Origin: JACMJL01 sp963791805
GTDB taxonomy: Bacteria; Bacillota; Clostridia; Clostridiales; Clostridiaceae
DNA: 64,000 nt
Assembly (NCBI GenBank): GCA_963791805.1
Contig: CAWBTU010000004.1
Location: 496,001 to 560,000, forward strand
Direction of reading: 5' to 3'
Both the position numbers and the translations under genes were made by a program. Positions within the stretch are counted from its first letter, which is position 1. Each line of letters opens with the position of its first letter. Shown piece by piece: positions 26,339-35,299 of this stretch. The notes beneath the pieces were generated by a model. The model did no database searches, had not been told where the DNA came from, and was given only the letters and a program-made list of their open reading frames with translations.

Positions 26339-26661
26339 TATTCCTCCTCATAAACTTCTTTTATTAGTGGGAATGTACTCCATGCTTTAGGCCATCCACA
26401 ATAAAAAGCCAACTGTGTCACTATTTCTACAGCCTCTTCCTTCTTTATACCATGTTCCTTTCCAAGAATGAGGTGTGCTTTTAGTTGTGGATATTGTCCT
26501 GCCGAAAAAAGAGCTGCAATCGTAATCATACTTCTATCTCTTGCAGAAAGTTGTTCCTCTCTTGACCATACCTCACCAAATAATATATCATCATTAAGTT
26601 CTGCAAACTTCGGTGCCAAATTACCTAGTCTGTCTCTACCTGCCGTCTGTTTCTTTGCCAT
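26338..26661 (-). CDS. carboxymuconolactone decarboxylase family protein
   Basis: A 107-residue single-domain CMD/AhpD-fold protein. The core SARDRSMITIAALFSAGQYPQLKAH and the EAVEIVTQLAFYCGWPKAW end match the small CMD family. The CxxC redox pair of AhpD is absent, so it is not a classical peroxidase partner. Its start follows GGTGGAATAAAC. Such genes are commonly clustered with flavodoxins, aldo/keto reductases and alpha/beta-hydrolases, and fragments of the last are nearby. Confidence 0.88.
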   Translation of the reverse strand: MAKKQTAGRDRLGNLAPKFAELNDDILFGEVWSREEQLSARDRSMITIAALFSAGQYPQLKAHLILGKEHGIKKEEAVEIVTQLAFYCGWPKAWSTFPLIKEVYEEE

Positions 26662-26679
26662 GTTTATTCCACCCTTCTA

Positions 26680-26783
26680 CTATTTCATCTGAGATTTCCA
26701 GAATGCAAGTGAATCTCTAATCCATCCATCTGCTACAGTTCCTGCTCCCAGTCCAAATCCATGGTTCAAGCCTTCATTCTGTA
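26680..26783 (-). pseudogene. C-terminal fragment of an alpha/beta hydrolase
   Basis: The minus strand reads NEGLNHGFGLGAGTVADGW followed by IRDSLAFWKSQMK and a stop. This is the typical end of acetyl-xylan-esterase-like alpha/beta hydrolases, with the HGFG motif carrying the catalytic His. The rest of the gene is missing. A second piece of the same kind of protein is at 29370-29515. Confidence 0.65.
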
Positions 26784-26835
26784 GCTATTCCAAATGTTTT
26801 AAGTATTTCTAATCTATTCTGAATACTTCTCCAAA

Positions 26836-27300
26836 TTAAATTTTTTCTGATAATTTCTTTGCTTCACTTCTGTCTGTAGCCATTCCCACATATTGCATTC
26901 CATAGAGCCCAGCAAATCGCTTCATTGTATATTCTCCTGCTTCAAGCATCCATTTTTCCGGAGCCGCACCTTGGAACAGGAAGAATAATTTTCTGCCACT
27001 AAGTTCCCCTTGGCTTACAGGTCCATAGAAACGGTCAAGCAGATTTCGAACCGCCCCACAGATATTGTGCCAATAAACAGGCGCACCAATGATAATGATA
27101 TCTGCCATTTTCATCTTTGATACAACTTCATCGAATTGGTCATCCTCAAACTCTTGTCCATAACTGTAAATCTTATAATCCACCAGATTCAATGTCTCAC
27201 ACTCCCTGCCGTGCGCAAGTGTTTCTGCCAGTGCTGCTGTGTTACCATTTCTATTTGGACTTCCATTGATAAATAATACTTTTGTTTGTTTATTTTCCAT
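26836..27300 (-). CDS. flavodoxin-family NAD(P)H-dependent oxidoreductase
   Basis: A third flavodoxin-fold reductase, 154 residues from the chosen start. The phosphate loop is LFINGSPNRNGNTAALAE and the flavin loop GAPVYWHNICGAVRNLLDRF. The frame is open to 27348, but AAAGGTG lies 9 bases before the ATG at 27300, which also removes an unlikely basic extension. The cysteine cluster of the other two paralogues is absent. Confidence 0.85.
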   Translation of the reverse strand: MENKQTKVLFINGSPNRNGNTAALAETLAHGRECETLNLVDYKIYSYGQEFEDDQFDEVVSKMKMADIIIIGAPVYWHNICGAVRNLLDRFYGPVSQGELSGRKLFFLFQGAAPEKWMLEAGEYTMKRFAGLYGMQYVGMATDRSEAKKLSEKI

Positions 27301-27466
27301 TTTAATTTCACCTTTCTTTCTCCTGATTTTTAGTTTCATATCCAGCATAAACCGTTATGAAAATATTGCATTGGGTCTGAATCATCATGTTTTCTATTTG
27401 GGTCCATTATATTCTCCTCGTTCTCCTTTATAGAGCTGATTCCTGTATCTGTATAACATACACCCC

Positions 27467-28627
27467 CTACATACATTCTTTTAATATCTCAAAGATCTCA
27501 TCTGCATCCAGTTTCTTGCAGCAGCCAGCTGTGATATTACTTGTTTTGGCTACACATTTCAACATATTTTCATCTGTGATACCCATTTCTCTGAAAGTAG
27601 CAGGAAGTCCGATTTCCTTGATAAAATCCGCTAATGCATCTATTCCTGCAAGCGCTGTCTCTTCTTCTTTTCTATTTCCCTTTGGAATGTTCCACACTTC
27701 TTCTGCAAATCTGACAAATCGTCCAAGACCTTCTTTATAGATGTGACGATACAGCACTGGATGAATGACAGCCAATCCCTGTCCATGGTTGCAATCTGTG
27801 TAAGCCCCTAACTGATGTTCTATCTGATGTGCCTGGAAATCAGTTATTTTTCCAATTTTTAAAATCCCATTTTCAGCCATAGCTGAATCCCACATCAATT
27901 CACTCCTTGCGTCAAGATTATCAATATTCTTGATTATTTGACGGATATTGCGGATGGTATTTCGCATTACAGCTTCATTGATTTCATCCGAGACATTGAT
28001 TGCTTCTGGCTTGCCAAAATAGGTCTCCATGGCATGACTCAAAGTGTCAAAGGCACCTGATATAACCTGTTTAACTGGAACCGATAAGGTATAGGCAGGG
28101 TCCAAAATAGCAAATTCTGCTGAAGCCCCAAGCACACCTGCTTTTAGCATCTTCTCTTCATTTGTAATGACTGCTCCTGCATTTTGCTCTGATCCTGTAC
28201 CTGATACAGTTACTATCACTCCCAAAGGCAATGCATCTGTAGGAAATCTGTGCTCTGTAAATTCCATCTCCCAGATATCTGTGTCTGCCTTTACCTGAGC
28301 CGCTATTATCTTACAGCAGTCGCTGACAGAGCCACCTCCAACAGCTAGAATAAAATCCACTTTTTTCTCCTTAGCAAGAGCAGCTCCCTCCTGTACTTTT
28401 TTATAAGTAGGATTTGGCATAATTCCAGAAAATTCCACAATCGCTTTTTCTTCTGCTTCTAGAACAGATATCACTTTTTCATAGATTCCATTCTTTTTGA
28501 TGGAACCTCCACCATAAGCCAGCATAACCGTGTTCCCAACCTTTTTTAACTCTGCGGGAAGATTGTCCCTCATAGACTCAAGTCCAAAATATGTTTTCAC
28601 TGGATAAGAATAGATAAAACTGTTCAT
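27467..28627 (-). CDS. iron-containing alcohol dehydrogenase (butanol-dehydrogenase-like)
   Basis: A 386-residue type III alcohol dehydrogenase reducing aldehydes with NAD(P)H. The nucleotide-binding GGGSVSDCCKIIA motif is near residue 97. The metal site includes Asp/His residues in SGAFDTLSHAMETYF (about 191-205), the HQIEHQLGAYTDCNHGQGLA block (about 268-287) with two metal-binding His residues, and VIHPVLYRH. It is close in layout to BdhA/YqhD-type enzymes. It lies 8 bases from DUF4405 upstream. Confidence 0.92.
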   Translation of the reverse strand: MNSFIYSYPVKTYFGLESMRDNLPAELKKVGNTVMLAYGGGSIKKNGIYEKVISVLEAEEKAIVEFSGIMPNPTYKKVQEGAALAKEKKVDFILAVGGGSVSDCCKIIAAQVKADTDIWEMEFTEHRFPTDALPLGVIVTVSGTGSEQNAGAVITNEEKMLKAGVLGASAEFAILDPAYTLSVPVKQVISGAFDTLSHAMETYFGKPEAINVSDEINEAVMRNTIRNIRQIIKNIDNLDARSELMWDSAMAENGILKIGKITDFQAHQIEHQLGAYTDCNHGQGLAVIHPVLYRHIYKEGLGRFVRFAEEVWNIPKGNRKEEETALAGIDALADFIKEIGLPATFREMGITDENMLKCVAKTSNITAGCCKKLDADEIFEILKECM

Positions 28628-28634
28628 AGAATAA

Positions 28635-29327
28635 TCACTCTCTCTCTTTTAAATTTTTATTATTTTGCATACTGAACAACAATCTGGATACCACATAACC
28701 GATACATACAAATAACACCATAATTGCAACATAATCTACCATGAATTGTAAAAAGGAGGTACTATTATCAAAAAATGCAAATTGAACCTGTAGAAGTAGA
28801 TAAACATATATGTTATGTTTCATAAATGCATAGATTCCATATAGGGAAATGCCTGCTACGGCGGTTCGTAATATCCTTGTTCTTGCATGAGATTCCTTCT
28901 TAAACATCGTTCCTGCTATCCTAACAATCATATTCCAGTGCAGTCCCAGATGAATACTCATGATTATGAACCCCCAATAAGCTGTAAGCATATGCACATT
29001 TCTTGCCAGGCTTCTTCCTATATGGACTGGCAGGGGCTTAAATACATATCTTGATATAATCATTCCGCTGACCATGGAGCCTAACATACAAATCAGCAAA
29101 GAAATAGCTATGATTGTCTGCAGTATACGGTAAGGCGTATATTTTCCCTTTGTTACATTTTTACTCCATCTTGAATTCAATATATGATGCATGATAAACA
29201 TAAACATCAGGGCTATTCCAATTAATTCGTGGTTATTTCTTCCCACCATACTATAGGACATCAATAACAGTAAAGCGGCTGTCATCAAAACATCCAATAT
29301 CATCTTTATTTTTAACTTTATGTTCAT
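28635..29327 (-). CDS. DUF4405 membrane protein
   Basis: A membrane protein of about 230 residues with six hydrophobic segments. The pattern MFIMHHILNSRWSKN (His pair near residue 43) and VHMLTAYWGFIIMSIHLGLHW (several His) are typical of DUF4405, whose His-rich helices resemble cytochrome b561-type haem sites. GTG, ATG, ATG occur in a row at the start, and AGAGG best fits the third (29327). It heads the operon with the alcohol dehydrogenase. Confidence 0.85.
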   Translation of the reverse strand: MNIKLKIKMILDVLMTAALLLLMSYSMVGRNNHELIGIALMFMFIMHHILNSRWSKNVTKGKYTPYRILQTIIAISLLICMLGSMVSGMIISRYVFKPLPVHIGRSLARNVHMLTAYWGFIIMSIHLGLHWNMIVRIAGTMFKKESHARTRILRTAVAGISLYGIYAFMKHNIYVYLLLQVQFAFFDNSTSFLQFMVDYVAIMVLFVCIGYVVSRLLFSMQNNKNLKERE

Positions 29328-29369
29328 CATCACCTCTCTAATCTCCTATATAAATCACATTGTATTTGC

Positions 29370-29515
29370 TCATAACCACTGATATCCAAGCGCACTTAAT
29401 TTTTCCGCTACAGGCGTTCCTTCATATTGGTCATTTCGAAACTGGAATGCCGCACCTGCATTAATCAAAACTGCTCCATTGATATCAACACCTTCCTGTA
29501 CTTCTGTTCGAACAC
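29370..29515 (-). pseudogene. internal/N-terminal fragment of an alpha/beta hydrolase
   Basis: The minus strand reads VDINGAVLINAGAAFQF, then RNDQYEGTPVAEKLSALGYQ and a stop. This matches the region around the oxyanion hole of acetyl-esterase-like alpha/beta hydrolases. It likely belonged to the same type of gene as the fragment at 26680-26783, now separated by three intact genes. Confidence 0.65.
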
Positions 29516-29564
29516 TTTTATTAGTGACGTTTCGTTTCTTAAATAAAGTATACTTAAATTTCTC

Positions 29565-29615
29565 TTGCCTGGGAACGTCAAAAAAGCTATAATAATTCTA
29601 ACCAAAAGGTTAGAA
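29565..29615 (+). promoter_or_regulatory. promoter and palindromic operator of the LysR gene
   Basis: TTGCCT (29565-29570) and TATAAT (29588-29593) are 17 bases apart, a standard vegetative promoter. TTCTAACCAAAAGGTTAGAA (29596-29615), a palindrome with 8-base arms, overlaps the expected transcription start. It is likely an autoregulatory or activator binding site. Confidence 0.75.
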
Positions 29616-29632
29616 CTAAAAGGAGATTCATT

Positions 29633-30514
29633 ATGTATGACAAACATCTAAATACATTTATTATTGTTGCAAACAGCGGAAGTTTCCTAAAAGCTTCTGA
29701 TAAGCTCTATATTTCTGCCAATGCTGTCACAAAACAGATTAATCTCTTAGAAGCTGATCTTGGACTGAAATTATTCCTTCGAAGTCCACAGGGGCTTATT
29801 CTTACAGAATCAGGCAAGCTCATCTATGATGAAGCCAAAATGATGATTATGCATTCAGATCTGATTATCCAGAACGCAAAAGAAATAGAAAACCAGCAGG
29901 GGTACACGATTAGAGTTGGAATTTCTCTCATGAATCCTGCTGGTATTTTGTTAGAACAATGGGATAAAATATCTTCTCTCTATCCAACTACAAAAATTGA
30001 TATTGTGCCTTTTGAAGATTCCGTTCCCGCATTCAACGATGTGTTAGACCATCTTGGCAGCAAAATCCACATTGTTTCCTGTCCTTATCAGAACCGGTAT
30101 TGGGATAGTCGTTACCATACCTTCCACATAAAAGATATTCCTGTTTCTCTCGCCTGTTCCAGAAAGCATAAACTTTCCAAAAGGAAGCTGCTTTCTATCA
30201 CAGACCTATATGGAGAAACCATTATCATGAAAAATCAAGGAACTAGCGATAGATTTGATGCAATATACGAAGCCCTCAAGCAGCATCCTCAGATTCATAT
30301 TGAAGAAGTCCCTTACTATGACTATGCTTTCTTTAACCACCTGGTCTCATCAGATAAACTTGCCATCAGCTGTGAATGCTGGACCAATGTCCATCCCCTT
30401 TTGGCAACTGTCTCTGTAGACTGGGAATTTACCATACCTTATGGACTGATATATAGTAAAGAACCATCAAAACAGGTCTTAGAGTTTATTATGGCAATCG
30501 GTAAAACCCAATAA
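29633..30514 (+). CDS. LysR-family transcriptional regulator
   Basis: A 293-residue LysR regulator. The N-terminal helix-turn-helix spans about residues 5-62 (NTFIIVANSGSFLKASDKLY, then AVTKQINLLEADLGLKLF), followed by a periplasmic-binding-like effector domain. AAAGGAG lies before the ATG. It is divergent from the DUF4405/alcohol dehydrogenase operon and convergent with an aldo/keto reductase, so it plausibly controls this redox island in response to an electrophile or carbonyl. The inducer is unknown. Confidence 0.92.
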   Translation: MYDKHLNTFIIVANSGSFLKASDKLYISANAVTKQINLLEADLGLKLFLRSPQGLILTESGKLIYDEAKMMIMHSDLIIQNAKEIENQQGYTIRVGISLMNPAGILLEQWDKISSLYPTTKIDIVPFEDSVPAFNDVLDHLGSKIHIVSCPYQNRYWDSRYHTFHIKDIPVSLACSRKHKLSKRKLLSITDLYGETIIMKNQGTSDRFDAIYEALKQHPQIHIEEVPYYDYAFFNHLVSSDKLAISCECWTNVHPLLATVSVDWEFTIPYGLIYSKEPSKQVLEFIMAIGKTQ

Positions 30515-30530
30515 ACAGTTATATCTATGA

Positions 30531-31382
30531 TTATTTGTGAATTTTCATTGTATGAAGCATTTTCACAAATTCAGGATTACTATGATCTACGATTTCACTG
30601 TGTCCGAGGTCCATTGCTGTGATTTTGTTCATCTCTTCTTCTGTCAGCTGAAAATTCCAAATATCAATGTTCTGTTCCATGCGTTCTTTATGAACAGACT
30701 TTGGAATAATCACAACACCTCTTTGTGTATTCCAGCGAAGTACAACCTGTGCTGCTGACTTGCCATACTTCTCTCCGATTGCTGTCAATGTGGTATCTGT
30801 GAAGATTCCATGTTTTCCTTCTGCAAGTGGTCCCCAGGCTTCCGGCTGAACACTATATTCCTTCATAATATTCAATGCATCTTCCTGTGCAAAAAATGGA
30901 TGTAATTCAATCTGGTTCACTGCCGGCTTTACTTCTACTGTTTCACAGAAATCAACTAAGACGTGTGGATAGAAGTTGCACACACCGATTGCTTTTACTT
31001 TTCCTTCTTTATAGAATTCTTCTAAGGCACGCCATGCACCATAGTAATCTCCCATTGGCTGATGGATCAGATATAAATCTAAATAATCCAATCCTAATTT
31101 TTCAAGAGAGGTGTTAAATGCCATTTTTGCTCCTTCGTAGCTGGAATCCTGCACCCACAGCTTTGTTGTAATGAAAAGTTCTTCTCGTGGGACACTTGTC
31201 TTCTTAATAGCGGCACCAACTGCTTCTTCATTCATATAGGCTGCTGCAGTATCAATCAGTCTGTATCCTGATTCAATAGCGTCTAAAACAGCCTGTTTGC
31301 AAACTGCTGCATCTGGAACCTGAAATACTCCAAATCCCTCCATTGGCATCTTTAATCCGTTGTTTAATGTTGTAAATTCCAT
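30531..31382 (-). CDS. aldo/keto reductase (2,5-diketogluconate reductase-like)
   Basis: A 283-residue NADPH-dependent aldo/keto reductase. Motifs are MPMEGFGVFQVPD, LIDTAAAYMNEEAVG (Asp and Tyr of the tetrad, about 42-56), FITTKLWVQD (Lys) and YLIHQPMGDYYGAW (His). IIPKSVHKERMEQN binds the cofactor near the C-terminus. GGAGG precedes the ATG. It is transcribed divergently from the TetR gene at 31528, with two matching operator-like palindromes in between, so TetR control is likely. Confidence 0.93.
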   Translation of the reverse strand: MEFTTLNNGLKMPMEGFGVFQVPDAAVCKQAVLDAIESGYRLIDTAAAYMNEEAVGAAIKKTSVPREELFITTKLWVQDSSYEGAKMAFNTSLEKLGLDYLDLYLIHQPMGDYYGAWRALEEFYKEGKVKAIGVCNFYPHVLVDFCETVEVKPAVNQIELHPFFAQEDALNIMKEYSVQPEAWGPLAEGKHGIFTDTTLTAIGEKYGKSAAQVVLRWNTQRGVVIIPKSVHKERMEQNIDIWNFQLTEEEMNKITAMDLGHSEIVDHSNPEFVKMLHTMKIHK

Positions 31383-31413
31383 CGTAATACCTCCATCTGA
31401 TTATTGTTTTTAA

Positions 31414-31467
31414 GTGACATTTCGTCATTTACCTTACATTTTTTCATTATAGGTGACGTATTGTCAC
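31414..31467. promoter_or_regulatory. two TetR-type operator boxes
   Basis: GTGACATTTCGTCAT (31414-31428) and GTGACGTATTGTCAC (31453-31467) share the pattern GTGAC-N5-GTCAC, with centres 39 bp apart. They lie in the divergent promoter region between the aldo/keto reductase and the TetR gene. Confidence 0.7.
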
Positions 31468-31527
31468 TTGTCAAGTGCAGTTTTTTCTGTTATCATAATG
31501 TTATTAAATTTTACGGAGGAACCATCT

Positions 31528-32166
31528 ATGGCAGAATATATCAGAGCCAGAAGTTCTGAGCAGAAAAAAGAACGAATGAATGAAATTATGGAAGTGACAG
31601 ATCATCTGTTTACTGAGAAAACTTATCATGATATTACACTTACCACCATAGCTACCTCACTTGGCTGGTCAAGAGGTAATCTATATAAATATGTTACGAC
31701 GAAGGAAGAGATTTTTCTAGAATTATATCTTGAAAAGCAAAAAAGCTACTTTGAGGATTTGAAAGCCGCTTTTGCTGGAAATAATCATTTATCAAAAGAA
31801 GAATTTGCACATACATGGGCTCATATTTTGGATTTACACCACGATTATCTCAAATACTATGGTATTCTTGCCACAATTATTGAGACCAATGTAGCATTAG
31901 AACGATTAGTGGAATTCAAGAGGTCAGTAATGAACGGGGTTAATGACACCATTCATATCATTGAGCATCAATGTGGTTTATCCCTTGAAACATCCAGTGA
32001 GCTTTTCTGGGCATTTTTATATCATGCCACAGGACTGAACAATGGTTGTACGAACAATCCAAAAATTCTAGAGGCTATGCGAATTGCAGGTATTCCACCA
32101 CGAAATGTGACATTTACCGATAGTATTTACGGATTTATTTTGATGTGCTTAAAAGGAAGCTGTTAA
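31528..32166 (+). CDS. TetR-family transcriptional regulator
   Basis: A 212-residue regulator from the chosen start. The helix-turn-helix is HDITLTTIATSLGWSRGNLYKYVTTKEEIF (quoted in part: TTIATSLGWSRGNLYKY, about residues 36-52). The C-terminal domain resembles the TetR group with the WAHILDLHHDYLKYYGILATI segment. The frame stays open upstream, but GGAGG lies 8 bases before the ATG at 31528. It likely represses itself and the divergent aldo/keto reductase through the paired GTGAC-N5-GTCAC boxes. Confidence 0.92.
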   Translation: MAEYIRARSSEQKKERMNEIMEVTDHLFTEKTYHDITLTTIATSLGWSRGNLYKYVTTKEEIFLELYLEKQKSYFEDLKAAFAGNNHLSKEEFAHTWAHILDLHHDYLKYYGILATIIETNVALERLVEFKRSVMNGVNDTIHIIEHQCGLSLETSSELFWAFLYHATGLNNGCTNNPKILEAMRIAGIPPRNVTFTDSIYGFILMCLKGSC

Positions 32167-32435
32167 TCGTGAAGTGTTCAACAGCTATATGGCAGTTTCT
32201 TAAATTAACTTTCCCCACGCATTAAAAATCATCTTCTCTTTTCACGTTTTGTACTTTTGCATCCAGTGATTTATTCCCTCTATGAAATTTCTTTCGTGCC
32301 TCATATTCTTGTATCTATGTCAATATCTTAGTCACAAAAAGTTGAACAAATTATGCGATTTTTTAGCTACATCCTCAACTTTTGTGGCGTGATATAACCT
32401 ATGCTACTATGAAAAAGACTGCTTATCTGTCCCTA

Positions 32436-33055
32436 TTAGGTAATTTTATCCTCATGCAAAAGTTTATATGAAATCCATTTTATAACTTTATCTATTTCTT
32501 GCTTACTTAAGGTATCGCCATTTAAAAATTTTGCAACGTTATTACTATAATATCCCATTCCTTATACGATGCTAACGATAATTCTCTCCAGAAAACGAGA
32601 CAGGGATATCTCTTCATTATACACAATATATTTATAGATAAGTTCATACGATTCTCCCATTGTCATTATAAAATCATCTAAAATCTCTTTTTTCATCTTC
32701 TGATTTGTATTAAAAAAAGAAAATATCAAGTGTGAATGTTTTCATCCCCTCATTCATTAACAAGAAACCAAAATAAATCTGTCCTAATATATATAAAGTT
32801 TTAAAATTATCCTTGCTTTTTAATTTGTTCATTGTTATGTATTCATCAGTATAAACCGTTAGTCTATTAAGAAATTCGACAATAAATAATTCTTTTTTAG
32901 CATAATAATGTTGAATATAAGTACGATCTTTCCCAACTGCATTGGCAATATCTTGATACGTAGTTTTGTTATACCCCTTGGTAACAAATAAATCAAAAGC
33001 AGCTAATGCAATTATGTTTTTATTTTCTAAATTGATGAGTCTGCCAACAATACTG
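32436..33055 (-). pseudogene. TetR-family regulator pseudogene
   Basis: The minus strand reads NIIALAAFDLFVTKGYNKTT, YQDIANAVGKDRTYIQHYY and AKKELFIVEFLNRL, a clear TetR DNA-binding domain. A one-base shift in a T-rich run (near 32712-32722) breaks the frame before NQKMKKEILDDFIMTMGESY. A later stop interrupts IVSIV/GMGYYSNNVAKFLNG, and the true end is at 32436. It resembles the intact TetR at 35366 (TSYQDIASICNIGKSKIQYY). Confidence 0.75.
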
Positions 33056-33162
33056 ATTTATCCTGTCTTCTTAATTTTTACTTTTCTTGTCCATATTATT
33101 TATATTTTATCATTAGTTGTCAAATAATACGCACTATTTTTTTTAATTTTTTATAATCAATC

Positions 33163-33995
33163 TGACCCATACCCACTTTTATAGACACGAGGAACTCGAG
33201 CTATACTAAAAGTGGAAAAGTTTATGGTTCAACAAAAATTACAAGTGCATTAAACAACAAAAACAAAGAGCCTGTTAATCATAAGAGAGTATAACGTCTT
33301 ATGATTGGAAATGGTATAAAATCAACGGTTTCACGTAAATTTAATGCTACTACTAACTCTAATCATAGATTACTTGTTGCAGAAAACATCCTCAATCGCA
33401 ATTTTAGTGTGGACAAACCTAATGAAAAAATGGTACGTGATATTACCTACCTGTGGACAGATGAAGGATGGCTTTATATAGCAGGAATATTGGATTTATG
33501 TGGACAAAAAATTGTTGGATTATCAATGAGTGAAAGAAAGACAAAAGATTTAGTTATTAGTGCGTTGGATTCAGCATATCTACGTGCTGGAAAGCCTATA
33601 GGTGTCATTTTACACTCAGATTGAGGCTCCCAGTATTGCTCTATCGACTACCAAAATTTTATTAAAAAGTATGGTTTTACATGTAGCATGTCTCGTAAGG
33701 GAAATTGCTGGGATAACGCTCCAATGGAATCCTTTTAGGGCAAAATTAAATGTGAATGGCTCCATGGTAAATATTTGAAAACACATGAAGATGCTCGTGC
33801 CGCTGTATTTGAATATGTAGAGGTATTTTATGATAGGCAGCGAATCCATGCATCTAATGATTATTTAACATCTGAAGAATATTATAATAAAGCTAATCAA
33901 AAGTCTAAAGTAGCGTAAAAATAAAATATTAAGATATTATACGAAAACAAGAGCTAATAGGAGTTTAGAGTGTCTAATTTATTGGGTAAGGGTCA
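33163..33995 (+). mobile_element. IS3-family element, internally deleted, with 26-bp terminal inverted repeats
   Basis: The left end at 33163-33188 begins TGACCCATACCCACTTTTAT and finishes AGACAC. The right end at 33970-33995, read in reverse, begins TGACCCTTACCCAATAAATT and finishes AGACAC. About 833 bp separate the ends, while full IS3 relatives are near 1.4 kb: the first gene and the start of the second are missing. No target duplication is evident. Confidence 0.8.
33187..33918 (+). pseudogene. IS3-family transposase OrfB remnant with three nonsense codons
   Basis: In one frame the remnant reads SGKVYGSTKITSALNNKN, then DITYLWTDEGWLYIAGILD, HSD-stop-GSQY, and NAPMESF-stop-GKIKCEWLHG, ending at 33918. 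All three DDE residues are still visible. Stops are TAA at 33292, TGA at 33622 (where HSDRGSQY is expected) and TAG at 33736 (where a Trp or Phe is expected). Each fits a single transition from CAA, CGA and TGG. The gene lacks its 5' part and is dead. Confidence 0.85.
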
Positions 33996-34331
33996 TTATT
34001 CTATTTTCCTGTAGTTTTATTTTACGTCAGGAATGTTACGAACTGACGTTATGTGACCTGCACAAGCCTTGATTCATAATGGTTTGCGACTTTATTAGTA
34101 TACAATGAAAAAATGGGTTGTCAAGCGTTGACTTAATATTTGATGGGGATTTGAGGGAGTTGGATAAAAGAAGGGAGTGTCAATAAAACTCCAAGGGTGT
34201 ATTGAGAACTATCGGAGGAGTAGAAGAAATTAAAACCAAACATTCCTAAGATACTTTTACACTAAAGCAGATACAGATATGCACAATAGCAATTTCTAAA
34301 ATTCATTGTCAACTTATGATTGTAATACAAT
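33996..34331. other. intergenic region with mobile-element scar
   Basis: No gene is seen. TTTTATTTTACGTCAG (34015-34030), with a nearby ACGAACTGACGTTA, recurs almost unchanged near 36108-36140 beside the IS1182-like fragment. The two places may mark ends of a related lost element. Confidence 0.4.
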
Positions 34332-34363
34332 AAGACCATAACAAGTAAGTGTGTCATGGTCTT
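34332..34363 (-). terminator. terminator after the seven-helix membrane protein gene
   Basis: AAGACCAT pairs with ATGGTCTT around a 16-base loop and is followed on the minus strand by ATTGTATT. It lies 30 bases past the stop of the gene at 34393. Confidence 0.6.
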
Positions 34364-34392
34364 ATTTGGGACGTAATACAGGAATCCAATAG

Positions 34393-35157
34393 CTATCGCA
34401 GTGTCTTCATTCCGTTTATTTGTGTAGGTTTAGGAGCATATTTGAGTTGGACTCTCAAGTTGTGTATAGCATAGCATGTGGAAATAACGCCAGCAATATA
34501 AAATGTTGGTGTATTAAAATAGGAAGAGACAGTTGTCCACATGCCAAGACCTGCGGGTAGATAGGTACAAATGATAGAAATTAAAATCATAATAGAAATA
34601 TTTACACCAGCACCTGATCGTGACTGACGTTCCGCCCATAAATGTGTAGGCCCAATAGCCACAAGCAGGTTTGTCCATACATATAATTTGAATAAAGCTG
34701 CATCCTGCAATCCTCCCATAAAGTACAGGAAAGAGCAAATTAGGGTACCAAACATGATTGTCTGTGCAGCAATTCGGTAAAAAGCCTGTTTTTCTGTAAC
34801 GGGCTCTTTGTAGTATCTACCGTATGCTTCCTGACGTTCGTATTTGATGGCCATATATAATGACCACACTTCACAGCATACCCATATGAACATCGCCACA
34901 GAGAAAGCACAAAATGCCCAAAACCAGTCATTTTGCTTTGCCTCTAAAAACCAAAAGACTGTACCAATGCTGTCACAGGCCAAATAGAACGTGTGCATAG
35001 CAATTGGATAAGGGCTCTTTTTCTCTTTTGCCAAAAGAATAATACAATAAACATAGACTAGGTATCCGAAACCGAAGGCGATTCCGGAGGCTATTAATAC
35101 CCATATTAGGTTAGGGTTCCTTAATGAAAAACTAGTGAGCATATCCTGCAATACCAT
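34393..35157 (-). CDS. seven-helix membrane protein of unknown function
   Basis: A 254-residue integral membrane protein with seven clear hydrophobic segments and short loops. Segment 2 holds FYLACDSIGTVFWFLEAK and segment 5 WTNLLVAIGPTHLWAERQ, so charged or polar residues (Asp, Glu, His) lie inside or at the edge of helices. The frame opens at 35226, but AAGGAG lies 8 bases before the ATG at 35157. The family is not recognised; seven helices with buried acids recall membrane terpene cyclases, but this is speculation. A TetR gene is divergent. Confidence 0.75.
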   Translation of the reverse strand: MVLQDMLTSFSLRNPNLIWVLIASGIAFGFGYLVYVYCIILLAKEKKSPYPIAMHTFYLACDSIGTVFWFLEAKQNDWFWAFCAFSVAMFIWVCCEVWSLYMAIKYERQEAYGRYYKEPVTEKQAFYRIAAQTIMFGTLICSFLYFMGGLQDAALFKLYVWTNLLVAIGPTHLWAERQSRSGAGVNISIMILISIICTYLPAGLGMWTTVSSYFNTPTFYIAGVISTCYAIHNLRVQLKYAPKPTQINGMKTLR

Positions 35158-35185
35158 AAAATTAATCTCCTTATAATTGTATTTA

Positions 35186-35207
35186 TATATTGTACGCGTA
35201 TAGTATA
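35186..35207. promoter_or_regulatory. palindromic operator between the seven-helix gene and the TetR gene
   Basis: A 22-bp imperfect palindrome centred on TACGCGTA (35193-35200), with TATA at both outer ends and 18 of 22 positions symmetric. It lies 29 bases before the start of the minus-strand gene. It is a likely site for the divergent TetR regulator. Confidence 0.55.
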
Positions 35208-35299
35208 TAAGTATAATATACATCATCTATCTTCAATTTGCAAGTCTAAACAAAAAGCTTATTAACCCAAGCATATTCATAACCAAAATATTGAGTGAT

